From: Methylocystis iwaonis
Lineage (GTDB): Bacteria > Pseudomonadota > Alphaproteobacteria > Rhizobiales > Beijerinckiaceae
Assembly (NCBI RefSeq): GCF_027925385.1
Contig: NZ_AP027142.1
Span: 3,248,501-3,312,500, forward strand
Length of the DNA stretch: 64,000 bases
Reading direction: 5' to 3'
The stretch's first letter is position 1; each line of letters opens with the position of its first letter. The position numbers were made by a program, and so were the translations under genes. The notes below the pieces were generated by a model. It worked only from the letters and a program-made list of their open reading frames with translations, searched no databases and was not told the DNA's origin. Below, piece by piece: positions 1 to 9,839 of the stretch.

Positions 1-1092
1 CGCCAGATTTTCGGTGACCGGGCGATTGGCGATTCGATTGTAGGGCACGCCAAAGTCCGGCAGCCCACGTAGATAGACGTGGTTATATTCCGCCGTCAGC
101 GTCAGCCCCTCGATCGGCTTGAAAACGACAGAACCCGCGACGCCGTTGCGGTCGTCGACGACATAGCTGCGCCCGGCCACATTGGCGCCCTGATACATGG
201 CGTTGAGGCGCACCGCCAGGATCGGGCTGATCGCTTTGTTGACGTCGAGCGTGACGCGCTTGGTATGATCCGAAAAGCCGCCCATGAAATTCAGATCCGT
301 GAAATCACGGTCGGTCGCCTGTTTGGTCACGATATTGACCGCGCCGCCGGCGGTGCCGCGACCGGCGAATGTCGAGCCGGGGCCGCGCAGGATTTCGACC
401 TGCTGGGTGTAGAAATTTTCGCGAATGCTGACGCCCGGATCGCGAACGCCATCGACGAAGATATCGTTACGCGCGTCGAAGCCGCGAATGAAGAAACGGT
501 CGCCAAAGGCGTTGCCGCCTTCACCCGTTCCGAGCGTCACGCCCGCCGTGCTGCGGCCAATCTCGCGCAGGGTCGTGGCGTTCTTGTCCTGGAGCACCTC
601 TTTGGTGAGGACCGTTATGGTGCGCGGCGTATCGAGTATCGGCTGCGTGAATTTATTCGACGAAAGTCGAACAGCACGATACGGCGCGACCGGATCTGCA
701 TAGGGGTCGGCATCGGCCGCGCTAACGAAGAGCGGAACGCTCGGCGCGCCGCCCCGCCCGCCTGCCGAAGCCGCGCTCGCAGACGTCGTACCGGCGTTGC
801 GCTCTCCCGCCGATGCGTGAGACTGGGCCGGGTGTTGGGCTGGTTGCGGCTTCGCGGCGGCGACCGGCGTGGGTTTCGGCTTCACGGGAGTGACGACTGG
901 GCGCGGCTTCTCTCGAGGCGCGTCGACTTTGACAGGCGGCAGGGTCGTCGACGACTCCTGCGCCAAAGCCGAGACGCTGACGCCGGTGGCGACAATCGCA
1001 GCGCCGAGCGCTTTCGCCGAGGCGCGTTCCGAGAGGCCGGGGAGAGACGCGTGCAATGCTCGGAGCGAAACGGGAGATTTGACCTTCTTCAT
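1..1092 (-). CDS. TonB-dependent siderophore receptor, N-terminal part (cut by window edge)
   Basis: Reading from ATG at 1092 leftward gives 364 open codons running off the window. The product starts MKKVKSP, has a long signal-like N-terminus ending near ALAQ, and then a proline/lysine-rich stretch (about residues 45-80). A typical plug domain follows: TPRTITVLTKEVLQD, RFFIRGFDARNDIFVDGVRD, VEILRGPGSTFAGRG, GGAVNIVTKQ. The first beta-barrel strands come after it. This matches outer-membrane ferric-siderophore receptors that take up iron chelates with TonB energy. There is no STN domain, so it is unlikely to signal to a sigma factor. The barrel's C-terminal two thirds lie outside the window. 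Substrate cannot be read from the sequence. Confidence 0.9.
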   Translation of the reverse strand, partial: MKKVKSPVSLRALHASLPGLSERASAKALGAAIVATGVSVSALAQESSTTLPPVKVDAPREKPRPVVTPVKPKPTPVAAAKPQPAQHPAQSHASAGERNAGTTSASAASAGGRGGAPSVPLFVSAADADPYADPVAPYRAVRLSSNKFTQPILDTPRTITVLTKEVLQDKNATTLREIGRSTAGVTLGTGEGGNAFGDRFFIRGFDARNDIFVDGVRDPGVSIRENFYTQQVEILRGPGSTFAGRGTAGGAVNIVTKQATDRDFTDLNFMGGFSDHTKRVTLDVNKAISPILAVRLNAMYQGANVAGRSYVVDDRNGVAGSVVFKPIEGLTLTAEYNHVYLRGLPDFGVPYNRIANRPVTENLA

Positions 1093-1654
1093 TCTAAATC
1101 CATACTGTCTGTGTGCGTCTGCGCCATGTCGAAGCGCAATGTCTGCTGACTAAAGCTAGTGCTGTAGCTTGCCATTGGTCAATTATTCGCGGGCCTAGAA
1201 TGGAACTCTTACAATAAGACGCTTTCCGACAGGCCGCTGTACGGATTGTTTTATTTCAAACAAGGTCGATTCCCAGTTAGGAATCGTTCCAGTTAGCAAA
1301 ATATACTGTCTTCTCGGGGAGGCTTGAGCTCTCGACGAGCCGCGCAAAAGCGGGCGAGCGCGGCCAAGCGTCGAAGCGGCGCGCAAATTTCTCGAAGGCT
1401 AGAAGGGCCGATCAGCGCTCACTGGCGAGATTGTCGCGCGTGGCCATTCAGAAGGAACTGTGGGAAGATATCGGGAAATCTGGCGCCATGAGCGTTGCAC
1501 TGTATATTAACTTGAGCTCGGTAGTCGCGCCGGCTGATTCGCCTCTCGCTCCAGACCTCCACTGAAGGACGTCGATCCTTGGTCAAGGAACGCACCGGGA
1601 GGCCGCGCGTCGCGCGTCAACTGGCCAAAGCATTTTACGAGAAAAATTGGGGCC
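1093..1654. other. Intergenic region between divergent receptor and efflux operon
   Basis: This 562-bp gap separates the receptor (leftward) from the RND efflux operon (rightward), so it should carry both promoters. It is AT-richer than its surroundings around 1140-1310. I see no convincing small gene: the open frames have no ribosome site or family resemblance. The one clear symmetric element is the inverted repeat at 1268-1285. No canonical Fur box was recognised. Confidence 0.5.
1268..1285. promoter_or_regulatory. Inverted repeat, possible operator
   Basis: GATTCC-CAGTTA-GGAATC is a perfect 6-bp inverted repeat with a 6-bp spacer in the AT-rich part of the gap between two divergent genes. 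Position and symmetry suit a regulator binding site. No regulator gene adjoins it and the motif matches no family I know, so the role is inferred. Confidence 0.3.
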
Positions 1655-1657
1655 TTG

Positions 1658-3274
1658 ATGGGAGCTGCTGGTGCGAAGAAGAGGGGCGCGGCGTGTGTCG
1701 CGATCGTCCTTTCGACCCTGTCGGCCGGATGCGCTGTCGGCCCTGACTTCGCAACGCCGCAGGCGCCGATCGCCGACGCCTGGATCGAATGGCGCAACCA
1801 CTCGCTCAAAAGCGGTCCTGCCGAATATCGGGACTGGTGGCGGGTCTTCCACGATCCGGTCCTCGACCGGCTCATCGACGCCGCCTACGCCCAGAACCTG
1901 ACCCTGCTGAGCGCCGGAACGAAAGTGCTCCAGGCGCGCGCAGAGCTGGGCGTCGCGATCGGAGAATTATTCCCTCAGAAACAAGCGCTTTCCATCTCGA
2001 CGTCGTACAATCGCTCGAGCAACGCGACCACGCCGTCCCAAGGCGGAAACTCCTCCAAGCTCGGAAATTTCTGGGCCGACAATTGGTCGGCGGCCGCCGT
2101 CTGGGAACTCGATTTCTGGGGGAAATTCCGGCGCGGCGTCGAATCCGCCGACGCCACTTATCTCGCCTCGATCGCGAGCTATGACGACGTGCTCGTCACC
2201 CTGCTCGCCGACGTCGCGCAGACCTATATCGGCATTCGCACGCTCGAACGCCAAATCGCCATCGCCCGCGAAAATATCACGCGGCAGCGTGAGGCGGTCC
2301 GCATTGCGCGCGACCGCTACAAGGGCGGCGCCGCCACGATGCTCGACGTCCACCAGGCGGAAAATGTGCTGGCAACCACCGAGGCGACCGTCCCGCAACT
2401 GACGCTCCAATTGCGCACGGGGCAAAACGCATTGGCCGTGCTCCTCGGCATGGCGCCGGGCGAGATCGGCGCCATGCTCGCCTCTTCCAGCGGGAAAATC
2501 CCATCCGCCCCGGACAAAGTGGTGGTCGGCGTTCCGGCGGATCTGCTGCGCCGCAGACCGGATATTCGCGCCGCCGAATTGAAGGCCGCGGCGCAAAGCG
2601 CGCAGATCGGCGTGGCGCAGGCGGAGCTCTACCCGGCGATCAGCATCACAGGCGGCTTCGGCGGGCTCGCGTCCACGGCCAGCGGACATAATCTGGCTCA
2701 GGCGTTCCACCCCATCGGCCGAATGTTCACCGTCGGGCCGTCGTTCAAATGGAACGTGCTCAATTACGGCCAGATCACCAATAATGTGCGTCTCCAGGAC
2801 GCGACCCTGCAGCAATATCTGGTCGACTATCAGAACGCTGTGCTCGTGGCGCAGCAGCAAGTCGAAGACGGCATCTCCAAATTCACGCTATCCAAGACGC
2901 AGGCGCGCTATCTGGCGCGCAGCGTCTTGGAGGCGCGCGGCGCAGTCGATATCGCGCTGCTGCAATATCAGCAGGGAACGCAAGACTTCACGACGGTCCT
3001 GACCTCTGAAGAAAATCTTTTGACGGCCCAAAACAATCTCGCGGCGGCAAGCGGCAATGTAGCGACCGGGCTCGTCGCCGTCTTCCGCGGTCTTGGCGGC
3101 GGCTGGCAGATCCGCGAGGGCAAAGGCTTCGTGAACGAGGCCACCGCGCGCGAGATGCGCAGCCGGACCAATTGGGGCGACTTGCTATCGCCCGAGGGAG
3201 AAACGCCGCCGCCGGACCCCGGTCTGCCTGGGCCCGAGGACCGAGGCCCCACAATCCGCCTGCCGGAATGGTGA
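1658..3274 (+). CDS. RND efflux outer-membrane factor, NodT/OprM-family lipoprotein
   Basis: About 538 residues. The N-terminus has a lipoprotein signal with lipobox LSAGC near residue 25, followed by AVGPDF, the usual start of NodT/OprM-type outer-membrane factors. Two TolC-like outer-membrane efflux repeats follow, including VPADLLRRRPDIRAAE, a family hallmark. Role: trimeric outer-membrane exit duct of a tripartite pump. TTG at 1655 precedes ATG at 1658 in frame; I take the ATG. The C-terminus is proline-rich. The adaptor gene follows after 31 bp and the pump after that, in the less common order duct, adaptor, pump. Confidence 0.93.
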   Translation: MGAAGAKKRGAACVAIVLSTLSAGCAVGPDFATPQAPIADAWIEWRNHSLKSGPAEYRDWWRVFHDPVLDRLIDAAYAQNLTLLSAGTKVLQARAELGVAIGELFPQKQALSISTSYNRSSNATTPSQGGNSSKLGNFWADNWSAAAVWELDFWGKFRRGVESADATYLASIASYDDVLVTLLADVAQTYIGIRTLERQIAIARENITRQREAVRIARDRYKGGAATMLDVHQAENVLATTEATVPQLTLQLRTGQNALAVLLGMAPGEIGAMLASSSGKIPSAPDKVVVGVPADLLRRRPDIRAAELKAAAQSAQIGVAQAELYPAISITGGFGGLASTASGHNLAQAFHPIGRMFTVGPSFKWNVLNYGQITNNVRLQDATLQQYLVDYQNAVLVAQQQVEDGISKFTLSKTQARYLARSVLEARGAVDIALLQYQQGTQDFTTVLTSEENLLTAQNNLAAASGNVATGLVAVFRGLGGGWQIREGKGFVNEATAREMRSRTNWGDLLSPEGETPPPDPGLPGPEDRGPTIRLPEW

Positions 3275-3305
3275 GGACGAAGGCAAAAGCAAAGGGCGAT
3301 TCGCG

Positions 3306-4613
3306 ATGATGGTCATTATTCATTTGGCGCGAGGCGCGGGCTGCTCAAGAGCCCGCAACGGGACGTCGCGTCCTGGCGCCGCGCTGGCCGTCGTCGGCGC
3401 GCTCCTTGGCGGATCGACGCAGCCGTGCCTCGCAGAATCGGCGTGGAGCAAGCTTTTCGGCGCAAGCGACAGCTCCCAACCCCCGGCGCAGGAAAAAACC
3501 GCGCAAAGCTCCGCGAGCAAGCCGACGGCCGTGGTCGCCGCTCAATCGGCGGGTCCGTCGGTCCCGGTCGTGCGTCCCAAAGTCCAAAAGGTGACCGAGT
3601 ATATTCAACTCACCGGCAACGCCACGCCGATCAACACGGTCAACCTCATCGCCCGCGTCGAAGGCTATCTCGAGAAGATTCACTTTCTCGACGGCCAGAT
3701 CGTCAAGAAAGGCGACCTTCTGTTCACGATCCAGCAGCAGCAATACAAGGATCAGCTTCAACAGGCGGAAGCCCAGGTCCGCGCGCTGGAAGCGGCGCTC
3801 GTCTATGCGAAGATCGAGACCGCCCGTTACGAAGCGCTGCAAAAGAAGGGCGCGGCGGCGCAGGTCGTCGTCGATCAGTGGAACTTCCAGACCAAAAAAA
3901 CCGAGGCCGATCTCGCCTCGGCCAGAGCGCAAGTCGACATCGCAAAGCTCAATCTCAGTTACACCGAGGTTCGCGCCCCCTTCGACGGCCAGATGAGCAA
4001 GCGTTATGTCGACCCGGGCAATACGGTCGGGGGCTCCGGCCAGCGCACCGTCCTCGCCGACATCCTCCAGCTCGACCCGATCTATGTCGTGGCCAACCTC
4101 AGCGAAACGGAATTTCTGACGGTTCGAAAGAACCTGAATCAACGCATGCCGAGCCACGCCGAACTCATGCAGGTTCCCGTCGAGGTCGGCATGGAGAACC
4201 AGGGCGATTATCCCTTCCGCGGGACAATTCAATATGTCGCGCCCGGCATCGATCCCAAGACCGGGACGCTCTACGTGCGCGGCGTGCTGGATAATCCCAA
4301 CCACAGGCTTCTGCCCGGCTTTTTCGTGCAGATTCGTTTGCCGAAAGCCCGCGTATTGCCGGGAGCGTTGCTCGTGCCGGATCGCGCCGTGCAATCGGAT
4401 CAAGTCGGCCGCTTTCTCTACGTGCTGAACAAGGATGACGCAGTCGAGCAACGCTATGTTCAGCTCGGCGATCTCGACGGCAACCTTCGCGTCATCCTCT
4501 CCGGCATTCAGAGCGACGATCGCATCGTCGTCGGGGATTTCTGGCGAATTTCGGCCGGAGCGAAGGTCACGCCCAGGCTGACGGCAATCGAGGGGAGCGC
4601 CGATCAGCAATGA
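3306..4613 (+). CDS. RND efflux periplasmic adaptor subunit (membrane fusion protein)
   Basis: 435 residues. An N-terminal hydrophobic segment (about 24-42, ending near CLAES) precedes a Ser/Ala/Pro-rich linker. Then comes the adaptor core: a biotinyl-lipoyl half motif (VNLIARVEGYLEKIHFLDGQ), an alpha-helical hairpin rich in Gln/Ala (about 140-200), the second lipoyl half (YTEVRAPFDGQMSKR), and beta-barrel and membrane-proximal domains. It bridges the inner-membrane pump and the outer-membrane duct. Its stop overlaps the pump's start by 4 bp (ATGA), indicating translational coupling. The MMVIIHL start is the first in-frame Met; the leader is long, so a later start is possible. Confidence 0.92.
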   Translation: MMVIIHLARGAGCSRARNGTSRPGAALAVVGALLGGSTQPCLAESAWSKLFGASDSSQPPAQEKTAQSSASKPTAVVAAQSAGPSVPVVRPKVQKVTEYIQLTGNATPINTVNLIARVEGYLEKIHFLDGQIVKKGDLLFTIQQQQYKDQLQQAEAQVRALEAALVYAKIETARYEALQKKGAAAQVVVDQWNFQTKKTEADLASARAQVDIAKLNLSYTEVRAPFDGQMSKRYVDPGNTVGGSGQRTVLADILQLDPIYVVANLSETEFLTVRKNLNQRMPSHAELMQVPVEVGMENQGDYPFRGTIQYVAPGIDPKTGTLYVRGVLDNPNHRLLPGFFVQIRLPKARVLPGALLVPDRAVQSDQVGRFLYVLNKDDAVEQRYVQLGDLDGNLRVILSGIQSDDRIVVGDFWRISAGAKVTPRLTAIEGSADQQ

Positions 4614-7600
4614 TCTCTAAATTCTTTATCGAACATCCCATCCTCGCAAACGTCATTGCGGTCGTGATCGTGGTGATCGGCCTCGTTGCGATGCGGAGCC
4701 TGCCGGTCGCCCAGTATCCGAATATCGTTCCGCCGACCGTGGTGGTCTCGACCAACTATCCGGGCGCCAGCCCGCAGACGGTGATCGACAACGTCGCCCT
4801 GCCCATCGAGTTGCAGGTCAATGGCGTCGACAATATGCTTTACATGTCCTCGACGAGCGCGGCCGACGGCAGCTACCAGCTCATCGTGACCTTCAAGATC
4901 GGGACGGACCCCGACATGGCGCAGGTGCTCGTCCAGAATCGGGTATCCAATGCGCTGTCTTCGCTTCCTGCCGCCGTGCAGTCGCAGGGCGTGACCGTTC
5001 AGAAAAAATCGACCGCGATCCTGCAGATCATTGCGCTGAATTCGCCAAAGGGAACCTTCGACGCCTCCTTCCTCAGCAATTACGCGACAATCAATCTCGT
5101 GAACGAGCTGGCGCGCCTGCATGGCGTCGCCAATGTCACCGTCTTCGGCGCGGCGAAATACGCCATGCGGGTCTGGATGGATCCGCGCAAGCTCTATTCC
5201 TTCGGACTGACGCCCCAGGATGTCAGCACCGCCATCAATCAACAAAGCCAGCTCGTGGCGGCCGGACAGACAGGCATGCCGCCAGCCGCGAAAAATCAGG
5301 ATTTCCAGTACACGGTCGATATTCGCTCACGCTTCAACGATCCCGGGGAGTTCGAGAACATCATCGTGAAGTCCGAAGGGACGGTTCAGGGCGGACGTCT
5401 CGTCAGAGTCAAGGATATCGGCCGGGTCGAGCTTGGCTCGCAGAACTACTCGCAACAATGCAAGATGAACGATCGTCCCGCGGGCTGCATCGCCATTTTC
5501 CAGACGCCGGACGCCAACGCGATTCAGGTTTCGCAGGAGGTGCGCGCCAAGATGGTGGAGCTGGCGCGGCGTTTCCCGCAGGATCTGCAATATACCCTTC
5601 CCCTCGACACCACGGATTTCGTCAAAACCTCCATCAATGAGGTTTACACGACGCTGTACGAGGCTGGCATCCTCGTCCTTGTCGTTATTCTGGTGTTTTT
5701 GCAAAACTTCCGCGCGACGCTCGTCCCTGCGACCACCGTGCCGGTGACGATCATTGGCGCCTTCGCCGGCATGGCGGCGCTGGGTTACAGCATCAACATG
5801 TCGACCCTGTTCGGCGTCGTGCTGGCGATCGGCATTGTCGTCGACGACGCCATCGTTATTGTCGAGGGCGCGTCGAAATATATCGAGCAGGGCATGTCCG
5901 GCCATGACGCCGCGATCCGGGCCATGAAGGAACTGTTCGGGCCGATCATCGGCATCACCCTCGTCCTGATGGCCGTTTTCGTCCCGCCCGCCTTTTTGCC
6001 CGGGCTCTCCGGCAAGATGCTCGCGCAATTCGCTGTCGTCATTGCGACGACAGCGCTCATCAGCGCGATCAATGCGGCGACCTTGAAGCCGACGCAATGC
6101 GCCCAGTGGCTGCGCCCACAACAGGCTGAAAACACCAACGCCTTTTATCGCGCCTTCAACATTGCCTATAATTACCTCGAAGGCATCTACATCCGCTTCG
6201 TCGGCGCGCTGGTGGCGCGTTCGAAAGCGGTTGTGCTGATCGGTCTCGCGATTTCGGCTTTGGCTGTGTGGGGGATCGCGCGTTTGCCGAAAGCCTTCAT
6301 CCCCAACGAGGACCAGGGCTATCTGATCGTGGTGGCGCAACTGCCGGAAGGCGCGTCACTCGAACGCACGGCCAACACTTTGAGCGAAGCGGCGCGCAGC
6401 GGGATGTCGACGCCCGGCGTGAAGAATGTGATCACCATCGCCGGCGTTTCGGTGCTCGACAACAACGCCGTGCTCTCCAACGCCGGAGTCGCCTACCTCT
6501 CCCTCGATGACTGGGACGCGCGCGGAAAGGCCAAGGACCAGGACATAGCGTCGCTTACGAAAATTGTACAGAAGAAGTTGGCGAGCATCTCGGACGGCCT
6601 GGCGGTCGTGGTGGCGCCGCCCGCCATCCAGGGCGTCGGAAACGCCTCTGGCTTCCAGATGCAAGTGAATTTGATGGGCGGCAGCTTCGACTATGCGAAA
6701 CTGGGCGTGGCGGCGCAAAACATGGTGAAAAATGCGCAGGCCGACGCCGCGCTGCAGCAGCCGTCCACCACTTTCCGGGCCAATTCGCCGCATGTCGGGC
6801 TGAACGTCGACCGCGTTCAGGCAGAGACGGTCAAAGTTTCCGTCGGCGACGTCTTCTCGGCGCTGACGTCTTATGTCGGCTCCTCCTATGTCAGCCAATT
6901 CACCAAGTTCGGGCAGGTCCTGCAAGTCTATGTGCAGGCCGACTCGCAGTTTCGTCTTCAACCGGAAGACCTGTTGAACATGTATGTTCGCGGGACGGAC
7001 GGGAACATGGTGGCGATCGGGACGCTCGCGCAACTGACGCAAACCTCGGCGCCTCCCCTGATTACGCTCTTCAATCTCTACCCCTCCGCCACGATCACGG
7101 GAGGGTCTGCGCCGGGCGTCAGCTCGGGCCAGGCGATGGAGCACATGGAGTCCGTGGCCGCCAAGACCTTGCCGAGCGACATGGGCTACGCGTGGAGCGC
7201 CGTCTCCTATCAGGAAGAGATCACGGGAAACCTGCTTTATCTGGGTTTCGCCATGTCCGTGCTTCTCGTCTATCTCGTGCTCGCGGGTCAATATGAGAGC
7301 TGGCTGCTGCCGCTGGCGGTGATCGCGGCCGTTCCTTTGGCGCTGGTCGGGCCGGCCTTGACCCTGACCAGCCTCGGCATCGACAATAATCTCTATGTGC
7401 AGATCGGACTGATGCTGCTGATCGCCCTTTCGGCCAAGAACGGCATCTTGATCGTCGAGGTTGCGCGCGAAGTGCGCCTCAATGACGGCAAGCCGATACT
7501 GGAATCGGCGATCGACGCGGCGCGCTCGCGCTTTCGACCCATCCTGATGACGTCGATCGCCTTTATCCTCGGCGTTCTGCCGCTCGTCTTGGCGACAGGC

Positions 7601-7798
7601 GCCGGCGCCAATTCTCGTCGGTCACTCGGCACTAGCGTCTTCACCGGAATGATTTCATCGACCGTCCTCGCGGTTCTCCTGGTGCCGGCGTTCTTCGTGG
7701 TGCTTCAGACGCTGGACGAGCGCTGGCGCGGAAACTCTCACACCCCGAAGAAGACGGAGCCCAAGACTCTGGAAGAAATCGAGGCGGAAATTGCCTGA
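4610..7798 (+). CDS. RND efflux pump, inner-membrane permease (HAE1 family)
   Basis: 1062 residues, the normal size for AcrB/MexB/MexF-type pumps. It starts MISKFFIEHPILANVIAV, the standard first transmembrane helix. It carries LPVAQYPNIVPPTVVV, the proton-relay motif GIVVDDAIVIVEG in TM4 (paired aspartates), and the second-half helices VYLVLAGQYESW and ALSAKNGILIVEVAREV. It exports hydrophobic or amphiphilic compounds with proton-motive force. With the two preceding genes it forms a complete tripartite pump. No regulator adjoins the operon and substrates cannot be inferred. Confidence 0.95.
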   Translation: MISKFFIEHPILANVIAVVIVVIGLVAMRSLPVAQYPNIVPPTVVVSTNYPGASPQTVIDNVALPIELQVNGVDNMLYMSSTSAADGSYQLIVTFKIGTDPDMAQVLVQNRVSNALSSLPAAVQSQGVTVQKKSTAILQIIALNSPKGTFDASFLSNYATINLVNELARLHGVANVTVFGAAKYAMRVWMDPRKLYSFGLTPQDVSTAINQQSQLVAAGQTGMPPAAKNQDFQYTVDIRSRFNDPGEFENIIVKSEGTVQGGRLVRVKDIGRVELGSQNYSQQCKMNDRPAGCIAIFQTPDANAIQVSQEVRAKMVELARRFPQDLQYTLPLDTTDFVKTSINEVYTTLYEAGILVLVVILVFLQNFRATLVPATTVPVTIIGAFAGMAALGYSINMSTLFGVVLAIGIVVDDAIVIVEGASKYIEQGMSGHDAAIRAMKELFGPIIGITLVLMAVFVPPAFLPGLSGKMLAQFAVVIATTALISAINAATLKPTQCAQWLRPQQAENTNAFYRAFNIAYNYLEGIYIRFVGALVARSKAVVLIGLAISALAVWGIARLPKAFIPNEDQGYLIVVAQLPEGASLERTANTLSEAARSGMSTPGVKNVITIAGVSVLDNNAVLSNAGVAYLSLDDWDARGKAKDQDIASLTKIVQKKLASISDGLAVVVAPPAIQGVGNASGFQMQVNLMGGSFDYAKLGVAAQNMVKNAQADAALQQPSTTFRANSPHVGLNVDRVQAETVKVSVGDVFSALTSYVGSSYVSQFTKFGQVLQVYVQADSQFRLQPEDLLNMYVRGTDGNMVAIGTLAQLTQTSAPPLITLFNLYPSATITGGSAPGVSSGQAMEHMESVAAKTLPSDMGYAWSAVSYQEEITGNLLYLGFAMSVLLVYLVLAGQYESWLLPLAVIAAVPLALVGPALTLTSLGIDNNLYVQIGLMLLIALSAKNGILIVEVAREVRLNDGKPILESAIDAARSRFRPILMTSIAFILGVLPLVLATGAGANSRRSLGTSVFTGMISSTVLAVLLVPAFFVVLQTLDERWRGNSHTPKKTEPKTLEEIEAEIA

Positions 7799-7820
7799 TC
7801 GCCGTCGGTCGGCTTAGGCG

Positions 7821-7979
7821 AGATCCGCTTGGTTGGTTCGGTGTCATCCCCGACGCTCGCGAAGCGAGCGATCGGGAATCCAGAGCAACACTAGCTACTA
7901 TGGCCCTGGATTCCCGGTCGGGCTTTCAGCCCACCGGGAATGACAAGCCCCAATGCGAGCTGCTCAAACGGAAATGGTA
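7821..7979. repeat. Dispersed palindromic repeat, copy A
   Basis: This element contains nested inverted repeats built on CCCGACGCTCGC / GCGAGCGATCGGGAAT and CCTGGATTCCCGG / CCGGGAATGACA. It ends in a tail AATGCGAGCTGCTCAAACGG. The same modules recur at 21926-22157, 30591-30683, 38591-38650 and 38856-38976. The copy at 11401-11540 shares the CATTGCGAGCGAAGCGAAG module found in the 21926 copy. It fills the gap between the pump stop and the sulfatase stop (convergent genes). Confidence 0.75.
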
Positions 7980-7999
7980 AAGGCGACAGCCTCCAGCGA

Positions 8000-9793
8000 T
8001 CAGCGCTCGCTCTTGGGAGGGAAACGCCACTTGCCGTTGCGGATCGGCAGGAAACTGCCGTCATCCACGCCCACTTCGTTCGCAACCAGAGTGTTGAGCT
8101 TGGCGTTGAGGGCCATGATCAGTTCGCCTCGCTCCTTGGGTTTCATGGCGAGATTCTCGACTTCCTCCGGGTCGCTACTGTGGTCGAAGAGCTCGAGGTC
8201 GTTCCTGGCCAGTAGCTCTTCCATTGTCGTGGGCGTGTTGAACTGCAAGGGCGAAAAGTAGCGCGAGAAACGATAGCGCCCGTCGAACACGCTGCGCATC
8301 GACACCCGGTGGTGAAAGTTCGGCTCTTTCTGTTTCAGGACCTTGATCTTTTTCTTATCGGGAACCTTCGCCGACTCCATGAAGTCGTAAAGGTTGGCGA
8401 TCCAGAAGGCGTCCTGGAACAGCAGCATGTCGAAGCAGAACAGCGCGCCGGACCGCAGCGTGTCTTCCTTCGCTGTCGCCGGGCTCTTCAGAAGCGCCGA
8501 AATGTCCCTCCCCTTCAGACCCTCCGAAGCCTGCTTGATCTTTTCCTTATCGAGCCCCGTCAGGCCAAGGATCGTAGGCGCGAGGTCGATTTGCGATGTG
8601 ACGGCGTTGCACTCCACGCCGCCCGGATATGCCGGATGATAGATCATGAGCGGCACGTGGTTTTGCTGACGGTAGGCGGAATTGCCCTTGCCCCGCATCT
8701 GATGGCAGCCGCCATACTCGCCGTGGTCCGAGGTGAAGATAACAATCGTATTCTTGTCGAGCCTGTGCGCCTTCAACGCCTCCAGGACACGCATGATGTG
8801 GCGGTCGCAATCGCGAATGCAGTTGAAGTAATAGTTCTGCAGGAGACGCCAGCGGCGGTCTTCATCGGGCCACTCGCCAGAGAAGAGATATTGAATATCG
8901 CCGTAGATCTTATGGGCTTCGGGACGGCCTGGCGCGTCGAGGGGCTGACTGCGCGTGCTTGGTAGCGGAACGCCGTCCCAGCTCGCCGAATAGATCTCGT
9001 CATACGGCGGCGGCGCAATGCCAAGTGCGTGCTTCTTGCCTTGGACGGGGCGCCCGGGAAGGTCGGTATCGATATACATCACGTCGTGTGGATTGACGAA
9101 GTTTACGGCCATGAACCAAGGCTTGCCCTCGGCCCGCAGTTTCTCGCCCTCGGTTCGCATCCAGGTGATCGCGATCGACGCCGTATCCGCGTCGTACCGG
9201 TAGCCGCCGAGTTCCTTATCGACGATGTCGCCGTAGCCGAAAAAATCCTTGAAGCCATAGCTCTCGAGGATTTTCCGGTACTCCTGCACCGGCGCCTCAA
9301 ACGGGCGCTTCGCCTGATCGAGGTTATACGAGAGGTGCCATTTACCCTGGTAAACCGGATAGTAGCCGAGCTGCTGCAGGCGGTCGCCGACGGTTCTCAC
9401 CTTCGTCGACATGTCCGGCTGCCACAGATAGTTCATCAGATCGAAGACGCCCGTGTGCTGAATATGCTGGCCGGTGTAAATGACCGAGCGTGCCGGCGAG
9501 CAGACCGAGGCGCCAATCTGGTGGTTGTTGAATGTGACGCCGTTCTTCTTGAGCCACTCGCGGGCCGGGACCGGGAATGGCCACTTAGGAAAAAACCGCT
9601 CCTGATCCACCAGGATGAAAAGGATGTTGTAACCTTGCGGCGGCAATTCGGGCGCGGTGGCGGTGTTGTTTTGTGGAAGCTCGCTGTGAGCGTTGGCCTG
9701 CGCCTGAGGAACGACGCTCGCGCCAACAAGGGCGGCGCTGGACGTCAGTATGGCGCGACGAGAAGGATTTGTCAGATCGTCACCGTTCTTCAT
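8000..9793 (-). CDS. Arylsulfatase-type sulfatase with Tat signal
   Basis: 597 residues. The N-terminus has a twin-arginine signal (SRRAILTSSAALVG, cleavage near AQANA), so it is exported folded. The catalytic sulfatase motif C-x-P-x-R is present as VCSPARS with Cys98, the residue converted to formylglycine. Metal-site stretches are LVDQER near residue 62 and FTSDHGEYGG in the C-terminal half. PWFMAVNFVNPHD and YQGKWHLSY are typical of the sulfatase fold. It hydrolyses sulfate esters in the periplasm; substrate unknown. It sits 46 bp downstream of the decarboxylase-like gene on the same strand, so the two probably share a transcript. No dedicated maturase (FGE) is seen nearby. Confidence 0.9.
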   Translation of the reverse strand: MKNGDDLTNPSRRAILTSSAALVGASVVPQAQANAHSELPQNNTATAPELPPQGYNILFILVDQERFFPKWPFPVPAREWLKKNGVTFNNHQIGASVCSPARSVIYTGQHIQHTGVFDLMNYLWQPDMSTKVRTVGDRLQQLGYYPVYQGKWHLSYNLDQAKRPFEAPVQEYRKILESYGFKDFFGYGDIVDKELGGYRYDADTASIAITWMRTEGEKLRAEGKPWFMAVNFVNPHDVMYIDTDLPGRPVQGKKHALGIAPPPYDEIYSASWDGVPLPSTRSQPLDAPGRPEAHKIYGDIQYLFSGEWPDEDRRWRLLQNYYFNCIRDCDRHIMRVLEALKAHRLDKNTIVIFTSDHGEYGGCHQMRGKGNSAYRQQNHVPLMIYHPAYPGGVECNAVTSQIDLAPTILGLTGLDKEKIKQASEGLKGRDISALLKSPATAKEDTLRSGALFCFDMLLFQDAFWIANLYDFMESAKVPDKKKIKVLKQKEPNFHHRVSMRSVFDGRYRFSRYFSPLQFNTPTTMEELLARNDLELFDHSSDPEEVENLAMKPKERGELIMALNAKLNTLVANEVGVDDGSFLPIRNGKWRFPPKSER

Positions 9794-9839
9794 CGCGCTT
9801 CTCTCGTGACTAAACGTGTTGGGCCAATCGACGGCGCGG